From: Devosia aurantiaca
Lineage (GTDB): Bacteria > Pseudomonadota > Alphaproteobacteria > Rhizobiales > Devosiaceae
Length of the DNA: 64,000 nt
NCBI RefSeq assembly: GCF_011058215.1
Contig: NZ_JAALFG010000004.1
Location: 124,001 to 188,000, forward strand
Reading direction: 5' to 3'
The translations under genes and the position numbers were made by a program. Below, piece by piece: positions 19,050 through 30,020 of the stretch (position 1 is its first letter; the number at the start of each line of letters is the position of its first letter). Below the pieces are notes generated by a model that ran no database searches, was not told the origin of the DNA, and saw nothing but the letters and a program-made list of their open reading frames with translations.

Positions 19050-19901
19050 TCAGCGGACCTTGAGAACGGTAACGGCGGTTTCGGAATTGTGGATGAAGTC
19101 ATGCGCATCCGCCTGTTGCCGCACCATCAGGATAAACAGCATGTCCATCAGCATGAGCTGGGCGTCGCGCGAGGTAATGGCCGACGATCGCACCCGCTCT
19201 TCGTCAGCAACCGTAAACAGGTGAATATCTGCCAGATCGAGAAGCGGATTGGGCTGTAGACCGGTCATCGATATCACCGTCGCACCCCGTTGCTTTGCAA
19301 TCTCGGCAATCCGCAGCGTCTCGACGCTTCGGCCCGAATAGGAGAGCGCCAGCAGCACATCGGCATCGTTGAGCGCCGAGGCATTGGAAATCTGGATATG
19401 GCTGTCGGTGTCGATCAGCGCGACCCGCCCCAGTTTCAACAGCTTGTAGGAAAAGTCCTTGGCTACCAGGGAGGATGCGCCGACACCCGCAAGCTGAATT
19501 TTGCGAGCGCCGACTAGCGCCTCCAGTGCCAGATCAATGGTTTGCTCGTTATTGGCCGCCAGTGTCTCCCTCATCGACAGCAGCTTCGAGCCGATCAACT
19601 TTTGCAGGATAGTGACATAGCTATCCGCCGCATCGATGGTGCCATGGATCACGCCACCAGGCGTATGCCACTCCATTGCCTTGGCCTTGTTTACCGCAAG
19701 CTTGAGCTGCTGATACCCGCCATAGCCAAGCTTCTGGCTGAACTTGACGACGCTCGACTGACTGCGCCCTGTCACTTCCGCCAGGGCCGCCGACGAGAGC
19801 GTCAGCATCTTTTCGGGATGATCGATGATGAATTGCGCGATCTGCCGATCAGCCTGGGTCATGCTGTCGAGTTGAGCGCTCAGGACTTTGAGAACCGACA
19901 T
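19050..19901 (-). CDS. RpiR/MurR-family transcriptional regulator
   Basis: 283 residues. The N-terminal helix-turn-helix includes LAEVTGRSQSSVVKFSQKLGYGGYQQLK (quoted in part). The C-terminal SIS sugar-phosphate domain carries IQLAGVGASSLVAKDF and LALSYSGRSVETL. ATG at 19901 follows GGAAG. Family members sense sugar phosphates such as MurNAc-6-P or GlcNAc-6-P. Located between the importer/nanE operon and the murQ operon, with a shared palindrome on each side, it most likely controls both. Confidence 0.92.
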   Translation of the reverse strand: MSVLKVLSAQLDSMTQADRQIAQFIIDHPEKMLTLSSAALAEVTGRSQSSVVKFSQKLGYGGYQQLKLAVNKAKAMEWHTPGGVIHGTIDAADSYVTILQKLIGSKLLSMRETLAANNEQTIDLALEALVGARKIQLAGVGASSLVAKDFSYKLLKLGRVALIDTDSHIQISNASALNDADVLLALSYSGRSVETLRIAEIAKQRGATVISMTGLQPNPLLDLADIHLFTVADEERVRSSAITSRDAQLMLMDMLFILMVRQQADAHDFIHNSETAVTVLKVR

Positions 19902-20015
19902 GGCAACTTCCACCCAATCCGCGCCGACCGGCGAGGTCTAAAGCCGACACAGCCCAAAATGCAACTGGCACCACATGGGTTTAACACCCGCTAGCCCAGG
20001 TGCTAATTCAACATA

Positions 20016-20030
20016 GGAATACAATATTCC
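20016..20030. promoter_or_regulatory. Candidate RpiR operator upstream of murQ
   Basis: GGAATACAATATTCC is a perfect GGAATA-N3-TATTCC palindrome in the divergent spacer between the RpiR gene and murQ, about 65 bases from the murQ start. It matches the site at 18930-18944. Further GGAAT half-sites follow within the next 50 bases. Confidence 0.7.
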
Positions 20031-20094
20031 GCACTTCGTTGACAGTCGGAATAATCGCTTCTAGCATCGACTATGGAATTTGAGCATAGGCACG

Positions 20095-21031
20095 ATGACA
20101 AAAACCAACCTCATGGCTGAGCTCGAACAGCTCGTTTCCGAAGCCCGCAATCCCAAGACCATGCAGATCGACCTTATGTCGTCTGCTGAAATCGTCGCGG
20201 CGATGAATCGTGAAGATACGCGGGTCTCGGAGGCCGTGAACAAGGTTCTTCCGCAGGTAGCAGCGACCGTGGACAAGATTGTCGAGGCCTTCCGGGCTGG
20301 CGGGCGGTTGATCTATATGGGTGCCGGCACCAGCGGGCGGCTCGGCGTGCTCGATGCTTCGGAGTGCCCACCCACTTTCGGCGTGCCGGAAGGCATGGTT
20401 GTCGGCCTCATCGCTGGCGGCGATCGTGCCTTGCGTCACCCGATCGAAGGCGCCGAGGACTCGCGTGATGAGGGCTGGCGCGACCTTGAAAGAGATCGGT
20501 CTTACCGACAAAGACGTCGTTGTCGGCATCGCCGTTAGTGGCCGCACCCCATATGTCATCGGTGGGCTCGACTATGCCAAGAAAGTCGGAGCGGTCACCG
20601 CAGCGCTTTCATGCAATCCGGATTCGGCTATCGCCCGCATGGCCGATATTGCGATTTCGCCTGTCGTCGGTCCCGAGGCGCTGACCGGTTCGACCCGGCT
20701 CAAGTCGGGCACGGCGCAAAAGCTTGTGCTCAATATGCTGACCACGGCCAGCATGATCCGCATCGGCAAGTCCTACGAAAACCTGATGGTCGACCTGTCG
20801 GTGAGCAATGAGAAGCTTGTCGCCCGTGCGCACCGCATCCTTGTCGATGCCACCGGGTGCTCTGCCGATTCTGCCGAGCAATTTCTCAAGGCCGCAAACA
20901 ACAACGTCAAGCTCGCCATCCTTATGGCGCTGACAGGCATGACTGCAGCTGACGGCCAGACTGCGCTCAACAATGCGGACGGGTTCTTGCGCCGCGCGGC
21001 CGCGCAGCACCAGCCGCGCGTCGCAAGCTGA
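20095..21031 (+). CDS. murQ: N-acetylmuramic acid 6-phosphate etherase (frameshifted)
   Basis: Cleaves the lactyl ether of MurNAc-6-P to give GlcNAc-6-P and D-lactate in the cytoplasm. About 311 residues after repair. The SIS motif [21 protein letters not shown] (first 20 residues and the ECPP glutamate) and the second acidic site GAED are present, followed by [19 protein letters not shown] at 20095 is preceded by AGG. The frame breaks at 20484-20487; removing one base of CCTT joins WRDL to [12 protein letters not shown]. First gene of the peptidoglycan-recycling operon. Confidence 0.92.
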
Positions 21032-21040
21032 GGCACAAGG

Positions 21041-22100
21041 ATGGCGACACCCCTCTCGCGCTCTTCGTCGGCATGCCTGGGCTGGAACTGTCCACATCGG
21101 AAGTGGCCTTCTTCCGTGAAGCCAACCCGTTCGGGCTTTTTCTCTTCAAGCGCAATCTCGACAATCCTGAGCAGATCCGGCGCTTGGTCGGCCAGTTCAA
21201 GGATGCGGTTGGGCGCGCGGATGCACCCGTCTATATCGATCAGGAAGGCGGCCGCGTGCAGCGGCTCGACAATGGCAACTGGCCGCTGTTTCGCCCGATC
21301 GGTCACTTCGGCGCCTTGGCCAAAAAGACCGTGACCTCGCCAAGCACGCGCTGCGCCAGTCCACCCTCGCCATGGGCTCGATGATGAGCGAACTCGGCAT
21401 CGGTAGTGGCACGACGCCAGTCGTCGATCTGGCGCGCGCCGGCACGCACGACATCATTTCTTCGCGTTCGTTCGGCTCGGACCCCCAACTGGTCGCCGAA
21501 CTTGGCCGTGTGGCCGTCGACGCTCTGCTGGAAGTCGGCTCTATGCCGATAATCAAGCACATCCCAGGCTATGGTCGAGTGGACGTCGATCCGCACCATG
21601 ATCTGCCCGTCGTGCGCGCCACTACCGACGAGATGATGGACACCGATTTCCTGCCCTTCATCCGGCTCAAGGACAGCCCCTGGGCCATGGTCGCGCATCT
21701 GATCTTCACGCAGATCGATCCCGACCTGCCAGCCTCGATATCACCGCGCGTCTGCGCGTTCATTCGAACCGTCCTGGACTACGACGGCGTGCTGATCACC
21801 GACTGCCTGACCATGGACGCCCTCTCCGCCCCCTGGCCCACTCGCGTTCGGGCAGCGCTGGACGCAGGATACGATATCGCGCTCCATAGCCAAGGCGATC
21901 TCGATGCCAGCTTCGCCGCCGCAAGGGCCGCCGGCCCCGTGTCCGACGCGACGCTTGAACGCGTTGCTCGCGCACAGCGACGGCTGGGCGACCGGCGCGT
22001 CGATGTCAAAACGCTTCACGCCGAAGTGGAGCAGATTTTCGAGGAGAATGGCTTCGCCCCTGGCGGCGCCGGATATCAAGGAGAGAAACCCAATGCGTAG
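21041..22100 (+). CDS. nagZ: NagZ-like beta-N-acetylhexosaminidase, GH3 (two frameshifts)
   Basis: Removes GlcNAc from anhydro-muropeptides. The family motif IDQEGGRVQRL is intact. The KHIPGYGRVDVDPHHD loop keeps the Asp-x-His acid/base dyad, although the usual HGR is YGR. The nucleophile region reads LITDCLTM. Two breaks are inferred. One base is missing at about 21045, which would give MADTPLALFVGMPGL from the ATG at 21041. One A is missing from the run 21322-21326, joining FGALAKK to DRDLAKHALRQ. About 353 residues after repair. The first repair is less certain than the second. Its stop overlaps the next gene. Confidence 0.85.
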
Positions 22101-23758
22101 GCTTACTTTTCTCGCGGCGACTTCGCTGGCTGCGCTTGCCCTTGCGGCGCCCGCCCATGCCCAGGACACCGGCAATGTATTGACCCTTGCGTCGGAGCAG
22201 GTGACGACTTTTGTGCGCAATTTCAATCCGTTCAGCCAGACTTCGGCGCGCTATACGACCCAGGACTTCCTTTATGAACCGCTCGTGGTGTTCAACCGGC
22301 TGCAGGGCAATGAGCCGAACTATCGCCTTGCCGAGAGCTACGAGCTGGCCGACGACCTGATGTCGATTACCTTTACGCTGCGAGAAGGGCTGAAGTGGTC
22401 TGATGGCGAGAACTTTACGGCTGACGACGTCCTCTTCACCTATGATTACATCAAGCAGTTCCCGGCGCTCGACTTCATCTCCATCACGCCGCAGATCGCC
22501 TCGGTGGAAAAGGTCGATGAGCGCACCGTGCGCTTCAATCTCAACGAAGCCAATTCGCTAATCGCCAACACCATCGTCGGCATGCCGATCGTGCCCGAGC
22601 ACATCTGGTCCGAAGTGACCGATCCGGTGACCTTCGCCAACGAGAACCCGGTCGGTTCGGGTCCGATGACCGAGATCACCCGCTTCACGCCGCAGGTCTA
22701 CGAGCAGTGCCGCAACCCGCATTACTGGGATGCTGAAAATCTCTCCGTCGACTGCCTGCGCATGCCGCAGCTGGCCGACAATCCGCAGGTGCTCGCCGCC
22801 TTGGCAGAAGGCAGCCTCGATTGGGGCACGAGCTTTATCCCCGACATCGACAATACCTTCGTGGCGCAGGACCCCGAGCACCACAAATACTGGTTTACCC
22901 CATCAAGCCTCGTCTCGATGCAGATGTCGCAGATTTCGCCGGACGAAAATGCGCGCAAGGCCTTCAACGACGTCAACTTCCGCCCGCGCTAGCATGCTGG
23001 TTGATCGCCAGGCGATCGTCGACATCGCCGGTTATGGCTATCCGTTGCTCAACGAGGATCCGTCCGGCCTGGGCGAGCTTTATGCGTCCTTCGCCAACCC
23101 CGCGGTCGCGGAGCAGTTCGGCCAATATGGCGTATTCGATCTCGAAGCAGGCATAGCCCTGCTCGATGAGGCCGGTTACGTCGACGCCGATGGCGATGGC
23201 TTCCGCGACAATCCAGATGGCACGCCAATCGAGCTCGATTTCAAGGTTCCCAATGGCTGGACCGACTGGATCGATGCCGTGCAGATCGCCATGGAAACGC
23301 TTCAGGAAGCCGGCATCAATGTTTCGCTGTCGACCCCGGAAGCAGCTGTCTGGACGTCGGACCTCATCGCCGGCAATTTCGAGCTGACCCTCAATTCTTT
23401 GGCTGCGGCGGCAAACCCCTATCTGCCCTATATCCGCTCGTTCAATCCGGCCGATTTCGGCAAGAGCCGTTTCACCGCTCCGCATTGGGAAAATGCCGAG
23501 GTGGTCGAACTGCTCAAGCAATACACCACGATTAAGGATCCGGCCGAGCAGAAGGCGATCATGGATCAAATTCAGCTTTTCGTCGCAGAGGCGCTGCCGA
23601 TCATCCCGCTCTACAACAGCCCATCCTTCTTCCAGTACAACACCACGCGGTGGACTGGCTGGGCCAGCGCCGAAGATCCGAAATACGCACCGGCTGTTTC
23701 GGTTACCAACCCGGCGCGCCTGCTGCAGCTGCTCGATCTTGAACCGGTTGCCCAGTAA
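22093..23758 (+). CDS. Oligopeptide-type substrate-binding protein, SBP family 5, system 1 (frameshifted)
   Basis: About 554 residues after repair. ATG at 22093 follows AAGGAGAG and overlaps the nagZ stop. A signal peptide ends PAHAQ, then the family-5 body with ITFTLREGLKWSDGENFTADDV (quoted in part) and PVGSGPMTEI. The C-run 22983-22985 has one base too many; removal joins NDVNFRRA to SMLVDRQAI. Acidic Asp/Gly repeats DADGDGFRDNPDGT follow. Directly behind murQ-nagZ, so muropeptides or peptidoglycan-derived peptides are the likely ligands. Confidence 0.87.
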
Positions 23759-23777
23759 CGCTGCGCTTTACCAGACC

Positions 23778-23806
23778 TGTCATCCCGGCTCACGGCCGGG
23801 GTGACA
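23778..23806 (+). promoter_or_regulatory. Intra-operon stem-loop after binding-protein gene
   Basis: Arms TGTCATCCCGGC and GCCGGGGTGACA pair over 12 positions with one G-U, around a TCACG-like loop, between the binding-protein stop and the first permease. No U tract. It resembles dispersed TCATCCCGGC repeats of alphaproteobacteria and may act as an mRNA stabiliser. Confidence 0.65.
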
Positions 23807-23840
23807 AAACCGAGCCTTTCGCGAAGGACACCCAAGCATC

Positions 23841-24818
23841 ATGACCTTCCTGTTGCGGCGACTGGCCTTCTATCTCGCGGCATTTCTTGTCGCCGCGACC
23901 ATCAATTTCTTTCTTCCGCGCATGCTGCCGGGCGATCCGATCGCCATCATGTTCTCCAGTGCCGGCGCCGACCTGTCGCTCGAGAACCTCAATGCGCTCA
24001 AGCTGACCTTCGGCTTCATCGATGCGCCTCTGCACGAGCAATATCTGGCCTATCTGCAAAGCGTCTTCACCGGTGATCTTGGCCGTTCCATCAAGTACTT
24101 CCCACTGCCTGTCACTGAACTTCTGGGGCGCGCGCTGATCTGGACGCTAGGTCTTATGGGCATCGCCACAGTGATCAGCTTCACCCTGGGAAGCTTCCTC
24201 GGCGTCTTTGCCGCATGGCGTCGCGGCAGGCTGGTCGATTCCGTCATTTCGCTCGGGGCCATCTTTTCGAGCTCCGTACCAGCCGTGGTCGTCTCGCTGA
24301 TCATGCTCTTCGTTTTCGGCTACACGCTGCGCTGGTTCCCGAATGGCTATGCCGCCAACCCGCTGCTCGATCCGGCCTGGAACTGGCAGTACATTTCAAG
24401 CGTGCTCTACCATGGCACGCTGCCGATGCTGACCCTGGTCTTCGTGCTCACCGGCGGCTTTGCGGTGACTATGCGCAACAACATGATCAACCTCCTAGGC
24501 GAAGACTACATCGTCATGGCTCGGGCCAAGGGCTTGTCCGACAACAATGTCATGCTCTGGTACGCGGCGCGCAACGCGCTCCTGCCCACCGTTTCGAGCC
24601 TTGCCATCGCCATCGGCACTATCCTCGGCGGGTCGCTCGTGACCGAAGTGGTGTTCAACTATCCTGGCCTCGGCAACACGCTCTACCAGGCGATCATCGC
24701 GCGCGATTACCCGGTGATCCAGGGCCAGCTTCTGATCATGACCGCCGCCATGCTCATTTCCAATTTTGTGGTCGATCTCAGCTACGTGCTGCTCGATCCG
24801 CGTCTCAAGAAAGCCTGA
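23841..24818 (+). CDS. Oligopeptide-type ABC permease, OppB-like, system 1
   Basis: 325-residue BPD_transp_1 permease. The N-terminus MTFLLRRLAFYLAAFLVAA and FFLPRMLPGDPI are typical of OppB/DppB proteins. A coupling segment lies near YIVMARAKGLSDNNVM, and the end is YVLLDPRLKKA. Intact. Followed four bases later by the OppC-like gene. Confidence 0.92.
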   Translation: MTFLLRRLAFYLAAFLVAATINFFLPRMLPGDPIAIMFSSAGADLSLENLNALKLTFGFIDAPLHEQYLAYLQSVFTGDLGRSIKYFPLPVTELLGRALIWTLGLMGIATVISFTLGSFLGVFAAWRRGRLVDSVISLGAIFSSSVPAVVVSLIMLFVFGYTLRWFPNGYAANPLLDPAWNWQYISSVLYHGTLPMLTLVFVLTGGFAVTMRNNMINLLGEDYIVMARAKGLSDNNVMLWYAARNALLPTVSSLAIAIGTILGGSLVTEVVFNYPGLGNTLYQAIIARDYPVIQGQLLIMTAAMLISNFVVDLSYVLLDPRLKKA

Positions 24819-24822
24819 CGCG

Positions 24823-25710
24823 ATGAAGCTCTTGAGCCAGCTGCTGCACAACAAGAAGGCCCTGGTTGGCCTCATTATCCTCACCATCATCGTGCTCGTC
24901 GCTATCTTTGCGCCGCTCCTGACCGAGTATAGCCCAACCCGCCGCGTCGGCCGGCCGCATCAGGCGCCAAGCTGGGATCACTGGCTGGGCACCACAAGGC
25001 TTGGTCACGACGTATTTGCTCGTCTCGTGCACGGCGCTCGTGTGTCGCTCGCTGTCGGCTTCGGGGCAGGGCTCCTGATTACCGTGATCGGCACCGTTCT
25101 CGGCATCATCGCCGGCTACAAGGGCGGGGTGGTCGACGAGATCATCAACTTCTTCACCAACATGGTTCTCGTCATCCCAAACCTGCCGCTGCTGCTGGTT
25201 CTTGCCGCCTTTATCGGCCAGGCCAGCCCGCTGGTGATCGCCATCATCCTCGGCTTCACCTCCTGGGCGTGGGGCGTTCGCGTGACGCGGTCGGAGACGC
25301 TCTCGATCCGCCAGCGCGACTTCGTCAAATCGGCGGAGATGCTGGGAGAGCCGAGTTGGCGCATCATGCTGTTCGAGATCTTTCCGAACCTCATTTCCAT
25401 TGTCGGCATCAACTTCATCGGTTCGGTGATTTTCGCCGTCATCACCGAAGCAACGCTCGAGTTCCTGGGTCTGGGCGACCCCAACACCGTGTCCTGGGGC
25501 ATCATGCTCTATAACGCGCAGAACTCTGCAGCGCTTTCCGTCGGCGCATGGTGGGACTTGCTGTCCCCATGCTTTGCTCTGGCTTTCCTCGGGCTTGGCC
25601 TCGCGCTCCTCAACTTCGCCATCGACGAGATCGCCAACCCACGATTGCGGACCGGCGGCATGCTCAACCGCTGGACCCGCATGGTCCGCATCGGCGAGGG
25701 CAAGCTATGA
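24823..25710 (+). CDS. Oligopeptide-type ABC permease, OppC-like, system 1
   Basis: 295-residue permease starting MKLLSQLLHNKKALVGL at 24823. It has the OppC-type N-terminal arm, HWLGTTRLGHDVFARLVHG, a coupling region at DFVKSAEMLGEPSWRIM and LEFLGLGDPNTVSWG. The stop overlaps the start of the ATPase gene (ATGA). Confidence 0.92.
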   Translation: MKLLSQLLHNKKALVGLIILTIIVLVAIFAPLLTEYSPTRRVGRPHQAPSWDHWLGTTRLGHDVFARLVHGARVSLAVGFGAGLLITVIGTVLGIIAGYKGGVVDEIINFFTNMVLVIPNLPLLLVLAAFIGQASPLVIAIILGFTSWAWGVRVTRSETLSIRQRDFVKSAEMLGEPSWRIMLFEIFPNLISIVGINFIGSVIFAVITEATLEFLGLGDPNTVSWGIMLYNAQNSAALSVGAWWDLLSPCFALAFLGLGLALLNFAIDEIANPRLRTGGMLNRWTRMVRIGEGKL

Positions 25711-26524
25711 CCACGCCCGTTCTTTCCGTCCGCAATCTCAACATCGACTATGTCGGTACCGAAACCAACTTTCACGCCGTCAAGAATGTCAGCTTCGACA
25801 TCGCGCCAGGCGAATTCTTCGGCCTTGCCGGGAGTCGGGGTGCGGCAAGTCAACCATCGCTTTTGCCGTCAGTCGTCTCCATCGGCCACCAGCGCTGATC
25901 CGCAAAGGCAGCGAAATTCTCGTTTCTGGTCGCGATGTCCTGGAGCTCAGCGACGAAGACCTGCGCAAATTCCGCTGGCGAGAAGTGGCGATGGTGTTCC
26001 AGAGCGCGATGAACTCGCTCAACCCCGTCCTGACCATCGAAACGCAATTCTACGACGTGTTGCGCGCTCATGGCCCGATCAGCCGCGCGCAAGCCCGCAC
26101 CCGGGCAACCGAACTGCTGAAGCTTGTCGACATCGCGCCTGAGCGGCTCGACAGCTACCCGCATCAGTGTTCGGGCGGCATGCGCCAGCGCATCGTCATT
26201 GCCATCTGCCTGGCGCTCGATCCTAAGCTCCTGATCATGGACGAGCCCACGACGGCGCTCGACGTCGTGGTGCAGCGCGAAATCCTGCAGCGCATCGACG
26301 TGCTGCGCAAAAGGCTGGGTTTCTCGGTCCTGTTCATCACCCACGATCTGGGACTGATGGTGCAGGTCAGCGACCGCATCGGCATCATGCTCGAAGGCGA
26401 ACTGGTCGAGGTCAACGACGCGCAGACCATCTATCGCCAGCCGCAGCATCCCTACACCAAGCGCCTTTGGGCCTCGATGCCCAAGCTTCATGGCGAACAG
26501 ACGCGTCTGGAGGCAAGGCCATGA
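25707..26524 (+). CDS. Oligopeptide-type ABC ATPase, OppD-like, system 1 (frameshifted)
   Basis: About 272 residues after repair. The break falls exactly inside Walker A: a missing G in the run 25830-25832 turns [10 protein letters not shown] into AGSRGAASQ. Downstream the frame reads through [17 protein letters not shown], Walker [13 protein letters not shown] and the HPYTKRLW end. ATG at 25707 overlaps the permease stop. The overlap with the next ATPase gene (ATGA) supports a functional pair of ATPases. Confidence 0.9.
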
Positions 26525-27429
26525 GCGACGCCATCCTCGCCCTCGACAGTGTTTCGAAAATCTTCGGCCGCGCCGACAAGCCGATCTATGCTGTACGCAA
26601 TGTCAGCTTTGCGCTCCAACCCGGTCGCACGCTTGCACTTGTGGGGGAGTCAGGATCGGGCAAGACCACGGCTGCCCGCCTCATCATGCGCGAATACACC
26701 CCAGATGAAGGTCGTGTCCTGTTCCGTGGCGAGCCGCTCGGCAAAGGTGATGCAAAGGCGCTTAAGGCCTATCGCTCTTCGGTTCAGATGGTGTTCCAGG
26801 ATCCGTTTGCGTCCCTAAATCCGACGCACACGATCCGCTATCATCTCGAACGACCGCTGAAGCTCCATCAGAAAGGGCTTGGCGCGGCCCAGCGGCAGGC
26901 CGCTGTGGTCGAGTTGCTGGAGCGGGTGAAGCTTAATGCAAAACTGATCATGCCGAAGTTTCCGCACGAGCTTTCAGGCGGCCAGCGCCAGCGCATTTCA
27001 ATTGCCCGGGCGCTTGCAGTGAACCCCCAGGTCATCGTTGCCGACGAGCCCACATCGATGCTCGACGTTTCGGTGCGACAGGGGATCCTCAATCTTCTCA
27101 ACGACATGAAGGCCGAGCTTAAACTCGCCTTGCTCTACATCACGCATGACATTGCCACGGCGCGCTATGTCGCCGACGACATAATGGTCATGTATGCCGG
27201 CCAGATCGTCGAATGGGGCGCGGTAGATCGGGTGCTCGATGATCCCCAGCACCCCTATACGCGCCTGTTGCTCTCCGCTGTGCCCGATCCCGACCGCCGC
27301 TTCGACGATGTCCGTTTCGCCGACGAGCTTGGGCGGATCGAGGAAATCCGCACGCTTTCATCACGCCCGCAAGCAGCCATCGCTACCGCAGGCGACAACC
27401 ACTTCTATCGTCCAGTCCCAGCGTCCTAG
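26521..27429 (+). CDS. Oligopeptide-type ABC ATPase, OppF-like, system 1
   Basis: 302 residues, intact: Walker A GESGSGKTTAARL, signature LSGGQRQRISIARAL, Walker B VIVADEPTSMLD and the DPQHPYTRLLL segment. Partner of the OppD-like protein. Ends the first Opp system; a second one begins 70 bases later. Confidence 0.93.
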   Translation: MSDAILALDSVSKIFGRADKPIYAVRNVSFALQPGRTLALVGESGSGKTTAARLIMREYTPDEGRVLFRGEPLGKGDAKALKAYRSSVQMVFQDPFASLNPTHTIRYHLERPLKLHQKGLGAAQRQAAVVELLERVKLNAKLIMPKFPHELSGGQRQRISIARALAVNPQVIVADEPTSMLDVSVRQGILNLLNDMKAELKLALLYITHDIATARYVADDIMVMYAGQIVEWGAVDRVLDDPQHPYTRLLLSAVPDPDRRFDDVRFADELGRIEEIRTLSSRPQAAIATAGDNHFYRPVPAS

Positions 27430-27499
27430 AATAGGCCGATGGAAACAAGAACAGGTCGAGGGACCTGGTTCAAACATAACAAGGGTGTGGGCTTCCAAC

Positions 27500-29010
27500 A
27501 TGAACTTTTCCAGAAAACTTTTGACGGGCTTGGCGCTGGCCACGGCGCTGACATCTGCCGGTGTTGCCATGCCGGCACAGGCTGCAGACCTGCGGATGGC
27601 ATGGTCGCAGGACGCGACGGGGCTTGATCCGCACACGCAGACCGCATTTTCCTCGCTGCGCCTGCTCGAACTGATCTACGAGCCGCTGGTGCGCCTCGAC
27701 GCCGAGCTCAATGTCGTTCCGGCGATCGCCTCGAGCTGGGAGTTCGCCGAGGACGCCAAGACGCTGACCTTCACGCTTGATCCCAATGCCAAATTCTCGA
27801 ATGGCGAGCAGGTGACTTCGGCCGACGTCAAGGCATCCTTCGAGCGCCTGCTCGATGAGGCGACAGCCGCTGCCGCGCGCTCCAACTTCCTCTCCATCGC
27901 AAGCATCGACACGCCCGACGACACAACCGTCGTCTTCAACCTCTCGACCGCCGACGTGCCGATCCTCGTCGCCATGGCGACCATCAATGCGCCATTGTCC
28001 CGGCGTCCACCATTGAGGCTGGCACTGTCGGCACCGAGACGCTCGGCTCCGGTCCTTTCGTGCTAGACAGCTGGGAACCCAACTCCCGCGAAGTCCTCTC
28101 GGCCAATGAGAATTGGGCAGGCGGCGATCTTGCGATCGACGGCATCACCATTTCCGTTCTGCCCGACGAGACCGCGATCCTCGCATCGCTGCGAGCTGGC
28201 CAGACCGACTTTGCCCTGCTCAACGATCCGCTGATCGCAACGCTCGTGCCGATGGAAGCCAATCTGACGCTCAATCGCGTCGGCGTGCTGGCCTATAACG
28301 TGCTGCAGCTTAATCCCTCGCGTCCGCCGATGGACAATCTCAAGGTCCGCCAGGCCATGAGCTGCGCCATCGATCGCCAGGCGATCATCGACGCAGCCCT
28401 CGCCGGCGAAGGCACGGTCACCGGCCCGTTGACCATGCCTGCTTTCGCGCAGGATCCGGCAAATCTGTTCTGCTACCAGCAGGACCTCGATATGGCCCGG
28501 CAACTGATGGAAGAGTCCGGTGTCGATGGCTTTACCGCAACCGTCATCGGTGCAACCGGCGAGCCGCCGGTCGCGGCTTCCGAAGCGCAGGTGCTGCAGG
28601 CGCAGCTGGCCGAAATCGGTATCACGCTCGAGATCGAGATGATGGAGCTCAACGTTTATGTCGATCGCTGGCTGGCTGGCGATTTCGACATGGCGGTAGC
28701 CCAGAACGGCGGTCGTCCCGATCCTTATCCGATGTACAACCGCTACTTCACCAAGGACGGCAATCTCATCAACGTCTCGAACTTCACCGATGACGAGCTC
28801 GATAGCCTGATGAAGCAGGGCCAGGCGGAAACCGACCCGGCCAAGCGCGTCGAGATCTTCCAGGCCTTTGAAAGCCGTCTTGCCGAGCAGGCGCCTTGGC
28901 TCTGGCTCTCGACCGGCTACAGCTATACCGCCCAGACCAATGCGGTAACCGGCTTTGAGTCTTCGCCGACCGGTACGCTGTTCGGCCTGACCAAGGTCAG
29001 CCTGCAGTAA
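27500..29010 (+). CDS. Oligopeptide-type substrate-binding protein, SBP family 5, system 2 (frameshifted)
   Basis: About 503 residues after repair. ATG at 27500 opens a signal peptide ending MPAQAAD. Family features include WSQDATGLDPHTQT and ASSWEFAEDAKTLTFTLD. One base is missing at 27990-27993; repair joins MATINA to AIVPASTIEAGTVGTETLGSG (quoted in part). The ribosome site is weak. A second binding protein next to the first suggests a different peptide or muropeptide range. Confidence 0.87.
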
Positions 29011-29021
29011 CGTCTTCTCCC

Positions 29022-29043
29022 GGGTCGGCCTCACGGCCGACCC
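29022..29043 (+). promoter_or_regulatory. Intra-operon stem-loop after binding-protein gene
   Basis: A perfect nine-base stem GGGTCGGCC / GGCCGACCC with loop TCAC lies between the binding-protein stop and the next permease. No U tract follows. Confidence 0.65.
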
Positions 29044-29061
29044 ACCTCCTGGATTGTTTTT

Positions 29062-30020
29062 ATGAACTATGTGGTCCAGCGCCTGCTGACCTTTCCGCTG
29101 ATCCTGCTCGGCGTGTCGATCCTGGTCTTCGTGTCGATCCGCCTGATACCGGGCGACGCAATCACGGCCATGCTCGGCACCGAGGCAGGCCTGCTGACTC
29201 CGGCGCAACGCGAAACCTTGGCGGCTTACTTCGGCATCGATCAGCCGATCTGGTCGCAATATCTGCGCTGGCTTGGTGGTCTGTTCAGCGGCGACCTCGG
29301 CATCTCCTCGATCTACGGCAAGCCCGTGCTCACCGTTGTGCTCGAGCGCTTCCCGCTGACGCTGCAATTGTCGCTGATGTCGATGGCGATCTCGCTTTCG
29401 GTCGGTATCCCGCTGGGCGTTCTCGCTGCGTCGCGCAACGAGCGCCCGAGCGATCTTTTGGTGCGCGTGCTCGCCATGCTCGGGCAGTCGACCCCGAGCT
29501 TTGTTATCGGCATCCTGACCATCTACGTGCTGTCGGTGTTTTTCGGCTTCGTGCCGGCCATGGGCACATTCACGCCGTTTTTCGCCGACCCGCTGGCCAG
29601 CTTCGGCCAGCTGATATTTCCGGCCATTACATTAGGCTTTGCCTTCGCCGCATCGGTGACGCGCATTACCCGCTCCGCCATGCTCGATGTGCTGAGCGAC
29701 GACTATGTCCGCACCGCGCGTTCTAAAGGCGCATCGCCCGGAAGCGTGATCTGGCGCCATGCTTTGCCCAACGCGCTGATCCCTGTTGTGACGCTGTCCG
29801 GCGTCGAGTTCGGCTATCTGCTGGGTGGCGCGGTGATCGTCGAGCAGATCTTTGCCTTGCCGGGGCTCGGCCGACTGGTGCTCGATGCCATCACCCAGCG
29901 CGACTATGCACTGGTGCAGGGAACGATCCTGTTCATTGCCTTCAACTTCCTTGTCGTGAACCTCCTTGTCGACCTCGCCTATGTGGCGCTCGACCCGCGC
30001 ATCCGGATCGGGGGCGATAA
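29062..30020 (+). CDS. Oligopeptide-type ABC permease, OppB-like, system 2 (3'-end frameshift likely)
   Basis: MNYVVQRLLTFPLILLGVSI start, RLIPGDAIT, coupling segment YVRTARSKGASPGSVIWRH (quoted in part) and YVALDPRIRIGG end. As given, the frame runs on to 30135 through the start of the next gene, adding about 40 atypical residues. One more G in the run 30010-30014 would stop it at TAA 30018-30020, overlapping the next ATG as TAATG. That matches the overlap style of this operon, so the shorter protein of about 319 residues is preferred. Confidence 0.88.

Noticed and set aside
28063-29367. A 434-codon minus-strand frame opposite binding protein 2 and its permease
   Set aside because: Crosses the intergenic hairpin and two well-supported plus-strand genes; composition is that of a shadow frame.
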